Assembly: GCA_958296065.1 (NCBI GenBank)
Contig: CATQHX010000064.1
Coordinates: 35,208-99,207, forward strand
Length of the DNA: 64,000 nt
Direction of reading: 5' to 3'
Source: Vicinamibacterales bacterium
GTDB lineage: Bacteria > Acidobacteriota > Vicinamibacteria > Vicinamibacterales > UBA8438
Shown: piece after piece, positions 10,340-19,311 of the stretch
Numbering within the stretch: position 1 is the first letter of the stretch
Layout: the number at the start of each line of letters is the position of its first letter
Position numbers and translations under genes: made by a program
The notes under the pieces: model-generated
What the model was told of the DNA's origin: nothing
Seen by the model: the letters and a program-made list of their open reading frames with translations, nothing else
The model's database searches: none

Positions 10340-11395
10340 GTGAAAGCCGGGGACCGCAATTCGCCGGAGAACCTGCAGGCCGAGGTCGAACGGCTCCGCG
10401 CGGAATTGACGCGGCGAGAGGGCGACAGCAGGAAGCAGCGACGCGAGCATGATCGCCAGCAGCGGCAGATCGACGGCCTGCAACGTCAGAACGAGCGGCT
10501 GAAGCGAGAGATCGAGCACCTGAAGCGGCAATTGGCCGCCGCGCGCCGGGCGGGATTCCGACAATCCGCCCCCTTCGCCAAAGACCGTCCGCAAGGACGC
10601 GGCGGGCGCCCCGGCCGGCGGGCCGGCGCGCGCTACGGCCGACAGGCGTGCCGGTCGCGCCCGGAACGGGTTGACCAGACCCTGGAAGCGCCAGTGCCGA
10701 CGACGTGCCCCGACTGCGGCGGGTCGGTCGAGGTGACCCACGTGGCGTCGCAGTATCAGGAAGAAATCCCCGAGGTGCGGCCGGTCGTGCGCCGTTTCGA
10801 AATCGAAGTGGGTCACTGCTCACAGTGTCAGCGGCGAGTGCAGGGCCGCCACGCGCTACAGACATCGGATGCGCTGGGCGCGGCCAGCGCGCAACTCGGC
10901 CCCGGCGTCGTCGCGCTGGTCGTTGAGTTGCACACCGAGATGGGCGTACCGCTGGCGAAGGTCGCCCACGTGCTGCGAACCACGTTCGGCCTGCAGGTGA
11001 CGCCGGGCGGCCTCGCTCACCTGCTGCATCGGGTGGCCCGCGACGCGGGGCCGACCTACACGGCGCTGTGCGAGCAGGTCCGCAACGCGCCGGTCGTCAC
11101 GCCGGATGAAACTGGGTGGCGCGTCGGCGCACTCAGCCACTGGCTGTGGGCGTTCGTTACCCCGGAGACGACGGTCTACGCCATTCGCCCCGGCCGCGGG
11201 TTCGCCGATGCCACCACGGTTCTCGGGGCCGACTTCGACGGTGTGCTCGTGCGCGACGGGTGGGTGTCGTATCCCTGCTACCGCGCCGCGCTGCACCAAA
11301 CGTGTCTGAATCAGTATGCCGATATCCGGATTATGCCGATGTCCGCCCTGATGTCCCCGTCGTGCCCAGCCTCTGCGACGAGACGATCAGCATAA
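10340..11395 (+). mobile_element. IS66-family transposase (TnpC-like), 3' part replaced by RIT end
   Basis: GTG start at 10340. Residues about 5-75 form a coiled coil (LQRQNERLKREIEHLKRQLA). Then come a zinc-finger-like CPDCGGS and CSQCQRR pair and the start of the DDE core, VVTPDETGWRVGALSHWLW and GADFDGVLVRDGWVSYP. Homology ends at CLNQ (11314). The remaining 27 codons are translated from the RIT inverted repeat, starting YADIRIMPMSA. The last catalytic glutamate region and C-terminus (about 150-200 residues in the family) are missing, so the protein should be inactive. It is about three-quarters identical by eye to the opposite copy at 14570-15535. Confidence 0.85.
11315..11343. repeat. 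Left terminal inverted repeat of RIT element
   Basis: Contains ATCCGGATTATGCCGATGTC. The whole 29 bases match the right end in reverse complement with one difference (GATATCC here, GACATCC there). Confidence 0.85.
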
Positions 11396-11421
11396 TCATC
11401 GCGCGCTGACGGACGGAGACT

Positions 11422-11446
11422 CTTCTCTCACCACCAACGAGAGGAG
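11422..11446 (+). promoter_or_regulatory. Hairpin covering the ribosome site of the first RIT recombinase
   Basis: CTTCTCTC at 11422-11429 can pair with GAGAGGAG at 11439-11446 across a nine-base loop (seven Watson-Crick pairs and one G-U). The second arm contains the Shine-Dalgarno sequence GAGGAGG five bases before the ATG at 11453, so translation may be held back. Confidence 0.4.
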
Positions 11447-11452
11447 GCTCTC

Positions 11453-12664
11453 ATGGCAGATCCGTCACGTGTTCGCATCTCCGGCATGCTCCAGCCGTTC
11501 GCGGTGGGCTTTGCGGCCGAGCTTGGGCGGCAAGGCTACACGCCGCGCTCCCTGCAGACGCAGTTGTATCTGATGGCCCATGTCAGCCGTTGGTTGCACG
11601 CGAAAGACCTCGACATCGCCGATTTGCCGGCACAGACGCAGCCGTTCCTGCAGGCCCGGCAGGAGGCTGGCTACAAGCAGCATCTGACGGGCAGGGCGTT
11701 GCGCCCGTTGCTGACGTACCTGCGTGATCAGGGCGCGGTCCCAGTCGCGCCGACGCCTGCCCCCGCGGGGCCTCTGGACGAAACCCTGACGCGCTACCGG
11801 CGCTACCTCACCGTCGAACGGGGTCTGGGCGAGGCGACCGCTCGTGGCTACGTCGACGCGGTCCGCCCGTTTCTGCGCTGCTACGTCTCGGCCGACGGCC
11901 TCGCACTGGACGTCGATCAACTCAGCGAGGCGGGCGTGACCGCGTTCATGGTGACGCGCTGTGCCGAGCAATCCCGTCGGGCCGCGCAATCGACCGCGAC
12001 CGCGCTGCGCTCGCTGTTGGGCTTCCTCCATGTCACCGGCGTTACCACACAATCACTGGCTGCGGCTGTTCCGTCGGTAGCTGGCCGACGATTGGCCGGG
12101 CTGCCGCCGCGTCTCGAGGCCGACCACGTCGAGCGCATGCTCGCCGTCTGCGATCGCCGGACCCTCGGAGGGCTCCGCGACTTTACGGTCATCACCACGC
12201 TGGTCCGTCTCGGCCTGCGCGCCGCCGAAGTGGCGACCCTGCGCCTCGACGACTTGCAGTGGCGTGTTGGAGAGATCATCGTGCGCGGCAAGGGACACCG
12301 GGCCGAGCGCATGCCCCTGCCGACAGACGTGGGCGCGGCGATCTCGGCGTACCTTCGCCAGCGCCCGGCCCGCGTGCAGGGTCGCACCGTCTTCGTCCGT
12401 CTGTTCGCTCCTCTGGCACCGCTCGGTTCCACCGGCGTGACGCATATCGTGGGCGCCGCCTCGCAGCGGGCCGGCCTCGACCGCATCCACGCGCACCGGT
12501 TGCGCCATTTCGCCGCAACGCAACTGCTCAGCGCGGGCGCCCCGCTGTCCGAGGTCCAGCACTTCCTGCGTCACGCCCGACAGCAGACCACGGCGATCTA
12601 CGCGAAGGTCGACCACGACGCCCTCCGTACGATCGCACGTCCGTGGCCGGGAGGTGCAGCATGA
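11453..12664 (+). CDS. ritA: RIT tyrosine recombinase A
   Basis: 403 residues. SAM-like N-terminal DNA-binding domains (to about residue 210) include LTRYRRYLTVERGLGEATAR. The catalytic domain has the R-H-R-Y set: Arg in LVRLGLRAAEVATLRLDDL, His-x-x-Arg in HAHRLRHFAATQLL, and the nucleophile in TTAIYAKVDHDAL. The start is fixed by a strong GAGGAGG site. Its stop overlaps the start of the second recombinase (ATGA), indicating one operon with translational coupling. In RIT elements the three recombinases are thought to work together on the element ends. It is intact and probably functional. The symbol follows RIT convention by position only. Confidence 0.85.
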   Translation: MADPSRVRISGMLQPFAVGFAAELGRQGYTPRSLQTQLYLMAHVSRWLHAKDLDIADLPAQTQPFLQARQEAGYKQHLTGRALRPLLTYLRDQGAVPVAPTPAPAGPLDETLTRYRRYLTVERGLGEATARGYVDAVRPFLRCYVSADGLALDVDQLSEAGVTAFMVTRCAEQSRRAAQSTATALRSLLGFLHVTGVTTQSLAAAVPSVAGRRLAGLPPRLEADHVERMLAVCDRRTLGGLRDFTVITTLVRLGLRAAEVATLRLDDLQWRVGEIIVRGKGHRAERMPLPTDVGAAISAYLRQRPARVQGRTVFVRLFAPLAPLGSTGVTHIVGAASQRAGLDRIHAHRLRHFAATQLLSAGAPLSEVQHFLRHARQQTTAIYAKVDHDALRTIARPWPGGAA

Positions 12665-13584
12665 CGCCCCTGCGCCGCGCCCTTGCCGACTACTTGGCGA
12701 TGCGCCGGGCACTGGGCTATCGCCTGGCGCGCGCCGAGAAGCTCCTCGCGCAATTCCTGACCTATCTCGAAGACCGCGGGGAGACCCGCCTGCGTACCGA
12801 AACCGCCCTCGCCTGGGCGACACTCCCCACCGGGACGGACCCAAGCTGGTGGACAAGCCGACTCACCCTGGTGCGCGGTTTCGCGACCTACCTGCACACG
12901 ATCGACCCTGCCACACAGGTACCGCCCGTCGACCTGTTGCGGGCGCACCCCCGGCGCGCCACGCCGTACCTGTACACCGACGAGGACGTGGCGGCCCTGC
13001 TGGCCGCCGCATCGGGATTGCGCACCACGCATCGGGTGGCGACTTATCGGACCCTGATCGGTCTGCTGGTCGTGACCGGAATGCGGGTCGGCGAAGCCAT
13101 CGCGCTCGATCTGCGCGACTTCGACGCCGAGCAGGGGCTGATCACCGTTCGTCAGGGCAAGCTCGGGAAATCCCGCGCCCTCCCGTTGCATCCTCCTGCC
13201 ACCACCGCGGTCCAGCAGTATCTCCACCGCACGGACCGACCTGCGCCCCGGGACACCGCCGCGTTGTTCGTGTCCACCGCCGGCACCCGGCTGCTGAAGC
13301 GCAACGTCCAGCATACGTTTCTCGCCCTGGTGCGGCGCGTGGGACTTCGGCCGCACACTGCCGCCTGTCGGCCACGGCTGCACGATATTCGTCATCGGTT
13401 CGCAGTGTCTACGCTGCTCGATGCCTATCGCCAGGGCCACGACCCGGAGGCGCGACTCGGACTGCTGGCCACCTATCTCGGACATGGCGACCCCAAGTCC
13501 ACCTACTGGTATCTGTCGGCGGCGCCGGAGCTGATGCAGTTGGCCGCCGACCGCCTCGAACGCCGTCCGGGAGGCTCGGCATGA
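12661..13584 (+). CDS. ritB: RIT tyrosine recombinase B
   Basis: 307 residues, starting MTPLRRALADYLAMRRALGY. The N-terminal core-binding domain is shorter than in the first recombinase. The catalytic residues are Arg in LLVVTGMRVGEAIALDLRDF, His-x-x-Arg in RLHDIRHRFAVSTLL and a tyrosine in LGHGDPKSTYWYL. It overlaps the upstream gene by ATGA and the downstream gene by ATGA (13581), which fixes the start. It is intact, with codon use like its partners. Confidence 0.85.
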   Translation: MTPLRRALADYLAMRRALGYRLARAEKLLAQFLTYLEDRGETRLRTETALAWATLPTGTDPSWWTSRLTLVRGFATYLHTIDPATQVPPVDLLRAHPRRATPYLYTDEDVAALLAAASGLRTTHRVATYRTLIGLLVVTGMRVGEAIALDLRDFDAEQGLITVRQGKLGKSRALPLHPPATTAVQQYLHRTDRPAPRDTAALFVSTAGTRLLKRNVQHTFLALVRRVGLRPHTAACRPRLHDIRHRFAVSTLLDAYRQGHDPEARLGLLATYLGHGDPKSTYWYLSAAPELMQLAADRLERRPGGSA

Positions 13585-14569
13585 GCGCCCTGGCCCCCAC
13601 GCTCCAGGCGTTCTTTACGGAGCGGCTCGTTCAGCAGCACCACGCCAGCCCGCACACCATCGCCGCGTACCGAGATGCCTGGCCGCTGCTACTCCGCTTC
13701 GCGGCGACTCACCTCGCCAAAGTGCCGTCGCAACTCGAAATCAGCGACCTCGACGCGCCGCTCATCGGGCGGTTCCTCGCGCACCTCGAGCATGACCGCG
13801 CGAACACCGTCCACACCCGCAACGCACGGCTGTCGGCCGTTCACGCCCTGTTCCGCTACGCCGCGCTGGAGCATCCCGAGCAGGCGGCCGTAATTGCCCG
13901 CGTGCTCGCGATTCCGCGCAAACGCGGCCCGCGCCGGCTCGTGACTTTCCCTCCGATGTCGAAGTCGACGCCCTGCTCGCCGCGCCCGACCGCGCCACGT
14001 GGACCGGCCGCCGCGATCACACGCTCCTCGCGCTCGCGATCCAGACGGGCCTGCGCGTCTCCGAACTCACCGGCCTGCGGAGCGTGGACCTGCACCTCGC
14101 CCGCGGTGGGCACGTCAACTGTCTCGGGAAAGGGCGCAAGCAGCGAATCACGCCGCTCACCAAACCGATGGCCGCAGCCCTGCGGACGTGGCTCACCGAG
14201 CGCGCCGGCGTACCAGACGCGCCGCTCTTTCCCACGCGGACGGGCCAACCGCTCAGCCGCGACGCCATAGCGCAGCGCCTCGCGACGCACGTGGCCAAGG
14301 CCGCGCACGCCTGTCCTTCCCTCGGGAAAAAGACCGTCACCCCGCACACGCTTCGCCACACCGCCGCCATGCGGCTGCTGCACGCCGGCGTCGACACCGC
14401 CGTCATCGCCCTGTGGCTCGGACACGAGAACGTCGACACGACCAACATCTACATCCATGCCGACCTCGCCCTGAAAGAACGCGCGATCGACCGAACCACT
14501 CCTGCTCACGTCCGCGCCGGTCGCTATCGCCCCCCCGACCCGCTCCTGGCCTTTCTCGAAGGGCTGTGA
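13581..14569 (+). CDS. ritC: RIT tyrosine recombinase C, needs a -1 frameshift
   Basis: The first 121 codons read MSALAPTLQAFFTERLVQQH to RGPRRLVTF. Homology then continues one frame back with SDVEVDALLAAPDRATWTGR, Arg in LAIQTGLRVSELTGLRSVDL, His-x-x-Arg in HTLRHTAAMRLLHA, HENVDTTNIYIHADL (Tyr) and the stop at 14569. The full product would be about 329 residues. The frames meet exactly at T TTC CCT (13946-13952), a sequence that allows -1 slippage, so this is either a programmed shift or a one-base lesion. Without it, the zero frame runs on to 14270 and lacks all catalytic residues. Its start overlaps the second recombinase by four bases. Confidence 0.75.
13946..13952 (+). promoter_or_regulatory. 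Possible -1 slippery heptamer in third RIT recombinase
   Basis: T TTC CCT follows the X XXY YYZ rule in the zero frame. Codons TTC and CCT would re-pair as TTT and CCC after a one-base backward slip, entering exactly the frame that encodes the catalytic domain. No clear downstream pseudoknot was identified by eye. Confidence 0.35.
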
Positions 14570-15535
14570 TTATGCCGACCACATCGGCGCAGATGCCGCT
14601 TGCAGCGGCGTCTGTGCCGACATCGGCATAATCCGGATGTCGGCATACTGCTGCAGACAAGTTTGGTGCTCGCCGTGGATGTAACGGCGATAGACCACCC
14701 ACCCGTCGCGCACGAGCACGCCGTCGAAGTCGGCTCCGAGGACCGCTTGCGCGTCGTCGAATCCGCGGCCCGCGCAGATGGCGTAGACGGTCGTCGTCGG
14801 GGTGACGGCCGCCCACAGCCAGTGGCTGCGGGCGCCGACGCGCCAACCGGTCTCATCGGCCGTGACCACCGGCGCGTTGCGGACCTGCTCGCGCAACTCC
14901 TCGTAGGCCGGCCGCGCGTCGCGGGCCGCACGATGCAGCAGATGCGCGAGGCCCCCCGGCGTCACCTGCAGGCCGAAGCGGGTCTGCAGCAGGTCGGCGA
15001 CCTTGGCCAGCGGCAGGCCGCCGCGCGTGTGCAACTCAACGACCAGCGCGACCACGCCGGGGCCGAGTTGTGCGCGGGCGGCCCCCAACGCGTCGGAGGT
15101 CTGCAGCGCGTGGCGGCCCTGGATGCGCCGCCGACACTGCGAGCAGTGGCCGACCTCGATGTCGAAGCGGCGCGCCACGGGGCGCACCGGGGGAAGGTCT
15201 TCCTGATACTGCGTCGCCCCGCCGGTCACTTCGACCGCGCCGCCGCAGTCCGGACACCGCGTCGGCGCCGGCGCCGCCAAGGCCTCGTCGACGTGCGCCG
15301 GGCACGCCCGGCGTCCCTGCCGGCCATAACGCGTACCGGGCCGTCGGCCGGGACGACCGCCGCGACCCTGTGGCCGCTTCTTGGCGAAAGGTGCGGCTTG
15401 CCGGCGTCCCGCCCGGCGCTCGGTCGCCAACTGCTGTTTCAGGTGCTCGTTCTCGCGCTCCAGCCGCTCGATCCGGCGCTGCAGGTGGCCGTTCTCACGG
15501 TGTACCCCTTTGTGGCGCGTCAGATCGTCACGCAG
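14570..15535 (-). mobile_element. Second IS66-family transposase, 3' part replaced by RIT end
   Basis: Read on the minus strand: a coiled coil LQRRIERLERENEHLKQQL at about 15430-15500, zinc-finger-like CPDCGGA and CSQCRRR, then VVTADETGWRVGARSHWLW and GADFDGVLVRDGWVVY. Homology ends at CLQQ (14648), the same place as in the left copy, and the tail YADIRIMPMSA comes from the RIT repeat. It differs from the left copy at about one residue in four, so it is a different IS66 element, not a recent duplicate. No good start codon is visible upstream of the coiled coil, so the 5' end is approximate. It is inactive for lack of a C-terminus. Confidence 0.8.
14619..14647. repeat. Right terminal inverted repeat of RIT element
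   Basis: Reverse complement of the left end with one mismatch. Just inside (14570-14620) a further inverted pair brackets a stem of about 14 bases, GGCGCAGATGCCGCT with AGCGGCGTCTGTGCC, as expected for recombinase arm sites. Confidence 0.8.
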
Positions 15536-15603
15536 CCGCCCGGGCGCGTATGCGGCGCAGCAGGCCCACGCCCCTTTTCTATCGGCGCGGCACGCCAGAA
15601 CCT

Positions 15604-16180
15604 TTACCCCATCACGTGGATTTTTCGCCCGGACCCGGTAAATGAAGACAAGCCGTGGAAGGTCAGCAACGAGATATTCATGCCGGTATTCTCGGCCAGG
15701 AACCTCACCATCCGCTCCGTCATGTCGTCAGCCCCCAAGCCGATCAGGACCAGGCGTATGCGGCCTGAGGGAGTGGAGGCTCTGGCCTTCGGTGTTCTCG
15801 CTGTACCACTCCTCGAAGTCCTCTATCTGCTCGATACCACCCACGCCGGAGTTGGCGGCGATGTGCTCGGCCAATGTGACGTCGGTCTTGGTGTCCAGGT
15901 CGGAGGCGTAGTCGATAATCTGCGCAACGGCGTCCCGTGACAGCGTACCGCGCTTCAACTCGAACACGACCAGCCTGCCGTCCTCATCCACTCCGAGCAG
16001 ATCGAGCGGCCCACCGTCCGTGGGCGTCTGCCTGCCGACGAGCCTGAGTCCCGGAATCAGCAGATCGGGGTTCCTGACGAGAGTTTCCTCCAGCAGTGAT
16101 TCGGTGTCCGTCTGGCCCTTCGACGCCAAGGGCACGACGTTCGAGTCACCATCGAGCGCCCAAATCTTCACTTCATCCAT
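15604..16180 (-). pseudogene. NucS/DUF91-like nuclease-domain protein, frameshifted near the end
   Basis: Starts MDEVKIWALDGDSNVVPLAS. The middle carries the PD-(D/E)XK-like core LIPGLRLVGRQTPTDGGPLD, LLGVDEDGRLVVFELKRGT and VAQIIDYASDL. The D..ExK residues (Asp in PLDLLG, Glu and Lys in FELKRG) are all present. The family cuts mismatched or branched DNA or acts in defence. After about 15770 the frame breaks: the zero frame stops at 15728, while protein-like RLVLIGLGADDMTERMVRFL continues in another frame to 15604. The catalytic core could still be made. A smaller relic of the same family lies at 21905-22035. Confidence 0.6.
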
Positions 16181-16301
16181 AGCAGTGCTCTTCGCCCCGA
16201 CCGAGCCGAGAATCCATCCGGCCCCCTCCCGCAAACAACCCGCGTAGGTCTGAGCCGGTTCGCCGATCCTCTGCACACTACCTCATGCAGAGGAGGGACC
16301 G

Positions 16302-16949
16302 ATGAATTCTCGACTGTCGCTCGTGCTCGTCATCGGGTTGGCAACTGTAACGCCAGCCGTCGCTCAGCAGGCCGCCGACCTGCCGCGCTACGAGCTCGCA
16401 ATGGGGTTCGCCCCGTTCTTCCGGGCTGATGAGGGCGCCGAGGCGACCCAGGCGCCGAGTGCGTGGATCACGCTCCCGGTGGGCAGACTGGGCGTCCAGA
16501 TCGACTACCTGCGGAACGTGCGCAGCCAATCGCTCTACTACCTCGGCTACGGTCACACGGACGACCAGGGCCGGGAGATACGCTGCAACGTCGCCCGCGC
16601 GGACTTCGATGTCGAGCAGCTGGTGAGCTCCGCGATCCGGTGGCCGTTTCCGGGACTCGGCGGGAGAAGCTACCTGCTAATCGGAGGGGCCTGGCAGTAC
16701 TACAGGCGGCGCCCGTGTGTGGCGATTTCGCCGGGTGACAGGCCGGAGCATGGCGCACGTGTGGACTTTCCGCCCGGCTTCGAGTGTTCCCGCTCGCCAG
16801 TCGTCAAGAGCCGCATCCATGCTGCTCCTCTGTACGGCGTGGGGGTAGATCTCCCGTTGGGGTCCCGGTTCTTCGGGAGCGTGCAGTATCGCGCGCGGTG
16901 GCTTCCATCCCTGGGCGAACTACGGGTCGGAGCAGGAATCCGTTTCTGA
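16302..16949 (+). CDS. Outer-membrane beta-barrel-like protein
   Basis: 215 residues with a signal peptide MNSRLSLVLVIGLATVTPAV cut after AQ. The mature part alternates beta strands (LPVGRLGVQIDYLRNV, SLYYLGYGHTD, RSYLLIGGAWQYYRR, SRFFGSVQYRARWLPSL) and ends GAGIRF. A C-terminal phenylalanine is typical of proteins inserted by the BAM complex. The ribosome site AGAGGAGGGACCG directly before the ATG is shared base for base with the similar gene at 20485-21084, so the two are paralogues with a common leader. A small barrel or porin-like role is likely; the substrate is unknown. Confidence 0.7.
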   Translation: MNSRLSLVLVIGLATVTPAVAQQAADLPRYELAMGFAPFFRADEGAEATQAPSAWITLPVGRLGVQIDYLRNVRSQSLYYLGYGHTDDQGREIRCNVARADFDVEQLVSSAIRWPFPGLGGRSYLLIGGAWQYYRRRPCVAISPGDRPEHGARVDFPPGFECSRSPVVKSRIHAAPLYGVGVDLPLGSRFFGSVQYRARWLPSLGELRVGAGIRF

Positions 16950-17077
16950 CCGGGCGTCGATCCTGACGAGGACTTCGTGGCGTCGGAACCCCCAGCCCCG
17001 GCGCGGACAGTATCTGGGAGACCGATGACGACTCCCCGCGCAATTGGTGACGCTGCCGAAATACCACGGGCGTCGGG

Positions 17078-17596
17078 TCAAGTCGGTGCGTTGAGTAGAG
17101 CCGTGCGCGTGTAGCCTATGTTCCGGGGCAACTCGACGGTCGCCGCGCCTTCGCCGTCGCCGGCCCGCATGAACGGGTACGCTGGATGGTCGCGCGTCAC
17201 CGGTGCGATCCCGTGCGCTCGAGCCTCCGCGCAACTGACGCGGCCGTTCCGGTTGTCGTCCCACGCGGCGATCGCCTCGGGAACGCGAACCGCGGGCGAG
17301 GCCGTGGCCGGAACCTCGCCACGTGCGAACGTAATCAACTCCGTCGAGGCGCAACCCGCCAGCACTTGGTCCAGCGCGTCCGCCTCGCGCCGATCGATGG
17401 TCAAACCATATCGCTGTCGGACCGCGATCACCCGGGCCGCGAACCAGCAGCGGTTCTGCGCCGGCTGCCACTCGGCAGCATCCCGGTCGACCCTCTCGTA
17501 GCGATTCACGCGGGATGCGGTCGATGGTGCTGGCGGCGCCGAAACGACTCCCAGCCGGCGCGAAGCGTCAGTCGCATGGTACGGTGGCGGGGTCAT
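17078..17596 (-). pseudogene. C-terminal fragment of secreted HNH (DUF1524-type) nuclease with Excalibur motif
   Basis: The fragment reads DRDAAEWQPAQNRCWFAARV, RQRYGLTIDRREADALDQVL and AGCAS, then WDDNRNGRVSCAEARAHGIA with HPAYPFMRAGDGEGA. The first part matches the region that follows the HNH core in DUF1524-type nucleases. The second is an Excalibur-like calcium-binding motif whose final DxDGxxCE is here degraded to GDGEGAATVE. The HNH catalytic part is missing upstream, where unrelated residues fill the frame. The fragment is probably not functional. Confidence 0.55.
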
Positions 17597-17679
17597 GGAT
17601 CGGACGCTCCTCGTCGGTGTGGCGATCGGCGTGGTTCTAGCGCTGTCGTCGTGCCTGTCGGACTGCTATCGCCAATCAG

Positions 17680-18424
17680 CTTGGTCATTGCGTCCACCGC
17701 TCCGCCGGGCCAGCCGGCGCAGGGCTGCTGCTCAGGCCGACGAACAACCCGTTGCTGGAAGCCGTCGACGTCTTGCGCAACGCCGCCAAGGCGCGACCGA
17801 CCGGCTTCCTCCGGCCGAATTCGAAGTGGAGCAGGCTGCTTCGCACCCAACCCGACCACCGCCTGTGGGAAACGGCGGTGTTGTTCCACCTGCGCGATGC
17901 GTTCCGCGCCGGCGACCTCTGGCTGGCACGGTCGCGCCGGCGACGAGGTCGCCGGCCCCGTCCGGCACGGCGGCTGCGGTCCTTTCGATGCGGAGCATGC
18001 CCTGGCTCGCGGAGAGCAAGGGCGCGCTGGACTACGGTGTGCGGAGGCTGGACGTCCTGCGGACTGGCCGGGAGATCACGAGGACGCCCACGCGCTCTTT
18101 CACCTGGGTCACCCGGAACGGCCGCATCTGACCGACGCACTGCAGCGGCAGGAGCACGGTGAGCGCCGCGCGCAGCAGCGCGTTCCAGCCGTCGCCGCCA
18201 ATAGACCAGCGAACCCCGTCCGGGGCAATCAGCGCGACCCGCGGCCAAGCCGCCGGCGACGGATACGCCGACCCGGAACCCCCGTAGACTTGGGGGATGA
18301 GCCGAACGATCCTGCTGTCTTCGCTAGGCAGAAGGTCGACCTCGATACTCCGGCCGAATTCCTGACCCACGTCTCGCCGCTCGGGTGGGAACACATCAAC
18401 CTGACCGGAGAATACCGGTGGCCG
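17680..18424 (+). pseudogene. Tn3-family transposase relic
   Basis: Two pieces remain. At 17740-17960 the frame reads NNPLLEAVDVLRNAAKARPT, GFLRPNSKWSRLL and LWETAVLFHLRDAFRAGDLW, matching the region ahead of the catalytic core of Tn3 TnpA. At 18337-18424 it reads FLTHVSPLGWEHINLTGEY, the very conserved C-terminal end. Everything between, including the DDE residues, is lost, as is the N-terminus. No 38-bp Tn3 ends were noticed. Confidence 0.7.
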
Positions 18425-18548
18425 GGTGCCGGCCCGCGCCCAACGTGACGACACTTAACGTAGGATTTGCCCCCTCCCGCAAACAACCCGCACTCGGGAC
18501 GAGATCAGCAGATCCTGCCGGGCTCGACCGCGACGGCCGACTACCTGT

Positions 18549-18760
18549 TTGCTTGAGTACTGGATCGTCGATCCGATGGCCGAGACCGTCGGCGTCCATC
18601 GGCAACGGGATGGCAGGCTCGAACTCGCCGAGAGCTTCGGTCGCCCGGACACCCTCCGGACGGCCGTGCTCGAGGGCCTGCAGCTCCAGGTCGAGGACGT
18701 CTTCAACGAGGTCGGCCGGCGCGGCAGTGCCGCCTGCGGCTCGAATCGAGCCGCTGCGCT
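18549..18760 (+). pseudogene. Uma2-family (DUF820) endonuclease C-terminal relic
   Basis: LEYWIVDPMAETVGVHRQRD, then GRLELAESFGRPDTLRTAVL with EGLQLQVEDVF, is the closing third of Uma2 proteins (EYW.VDP..E.V.VY). The N-terminal nuclease core is absent, because the sequence upstream hits a stop just before EYW. The last 100 bases occur again at 19082-19207. Confidence 0.65.
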
Positions 18761-18785
18761 GAAAGCAGCCCCCCAGGGTCCGATA
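18660..18785. repeat. Direct repeat, copy 1 (tail of Uma2 relic)
   Basis: About 125 bases starting CGGCCGTGCTCGAGGGCCTG are repeated in the same orientation at 19082-19207 with roughly 15% differences. In both copies the Uma2 end TAVLEGLQxQVEDVFNE is readable. Confidence 0.75.
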
Positions 18786-18811
18786 ACCGAGGTAGGATCG
18801 AGGGAACAACG

Positions 18812-18976
18812 ATGGAAGCAACGGCAATCGAAGTTTTCACCGCCGGAGGCGTGCTGCTCGCCAACGTCTGGCTCTGGATTCTGAACGGGAAATTCGACCG
18901 TCTCAAGGGACGGCTCGACGCCGTCGAGACAGCCCACAACACCCACGTAAACGTACCCGGACTGCACCGGGGATAA
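18812..18976 (+). CDS. Small one-helix membrane protein
   Basis: 54 residues, starting MEATAIEVFTAGGVLLANVW. One hydrophobic segment (residues about 7-25, ending LWIL) is followed by a charged helix FDRLKGRLDAVETAHN and a short tail. A GAGGG ribosome site lies about eight bases before the ATG. It sits between the two copies of the Uma2-tail repeat, and codon use looks normal. The shape resembles small phage-type or conserved hypothetical membrane proteins; no family is claimed. Confidence 0.45.
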   Translation: MEATAIEVFTAGGVLLANVWLWILNGKFDRLKGRLDAVETAHNTHVNVPGLHRG

Positions 18977-19081
18977 GAGCGGTCGACCGCGGTCGATCGC
19001 GATCCGCCGCGCGCGCCGCCTCGAGCGCCTGGTAGACTTCGCCCTCCGCTCCGGTTCCAGAGAGACCCGCACCCTTCGGGG

Positions 19082-19207
19082 ACGGCCGTGCTCGAGGGCC
19101 TGCAGATCCAGGTCGAGGACGTCTTCAACGAGACCGGCCGGCGCGCCAGGTACCGCCTGCAGCTCGATCGAGCCGCGGCGCTGAAAACAGCCCGCCAGGG
19201 TCCGACA
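19082..19207. repeat. Direct repeat, copy 2 (tail of Uma2 relic)
   Basis: Second copy of the segment at 18660-18785, joined abruptly to unrelated sequence at its left edge near 19080. Confidence 0.75.
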
Positions 19208-19311
19208 AACGGATCTTCGGTAAACCCGGTCGGGCCAATGTTTCCGGGTGTTTTCCCCGGTATCGTAAATTTCATGGTGACGTCGCCGCGCCGGTGATCA
19301 CGACCTGCGCG

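Larger units (their letters stand above)
11315..14647 (+). mobile_element. RIT element (recombinase in trio)
   Basis: A 3.3-kb unit bounded by 29-bp inverted repeats (11315-11343 and 14619-14647). It carries three same-strand tyrosine recombinase genes overlapping by four bases each (11453, 12661, 13581). This is the published architecture of RIT elements, whose three recombinases act together. A second copy of the ATTATGCCGA motif, inverted, lies just inside each end (near 11390 and 14570), giving hairpin-like subterminal structure. Both outer borders cut IS66 transposase genes at the equivalent codon. Confidence 0.85.

Noticed and set aside
12654..14270. A 538-codon frame across recombinases B and C as a fusion protein
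   Set aside because: Its first part is out of frame with recombinase B (which has R-H-R-Y motifs in its own frame). Only the stretch 13581-13955 is real coding sequence, the start of recombinase C.
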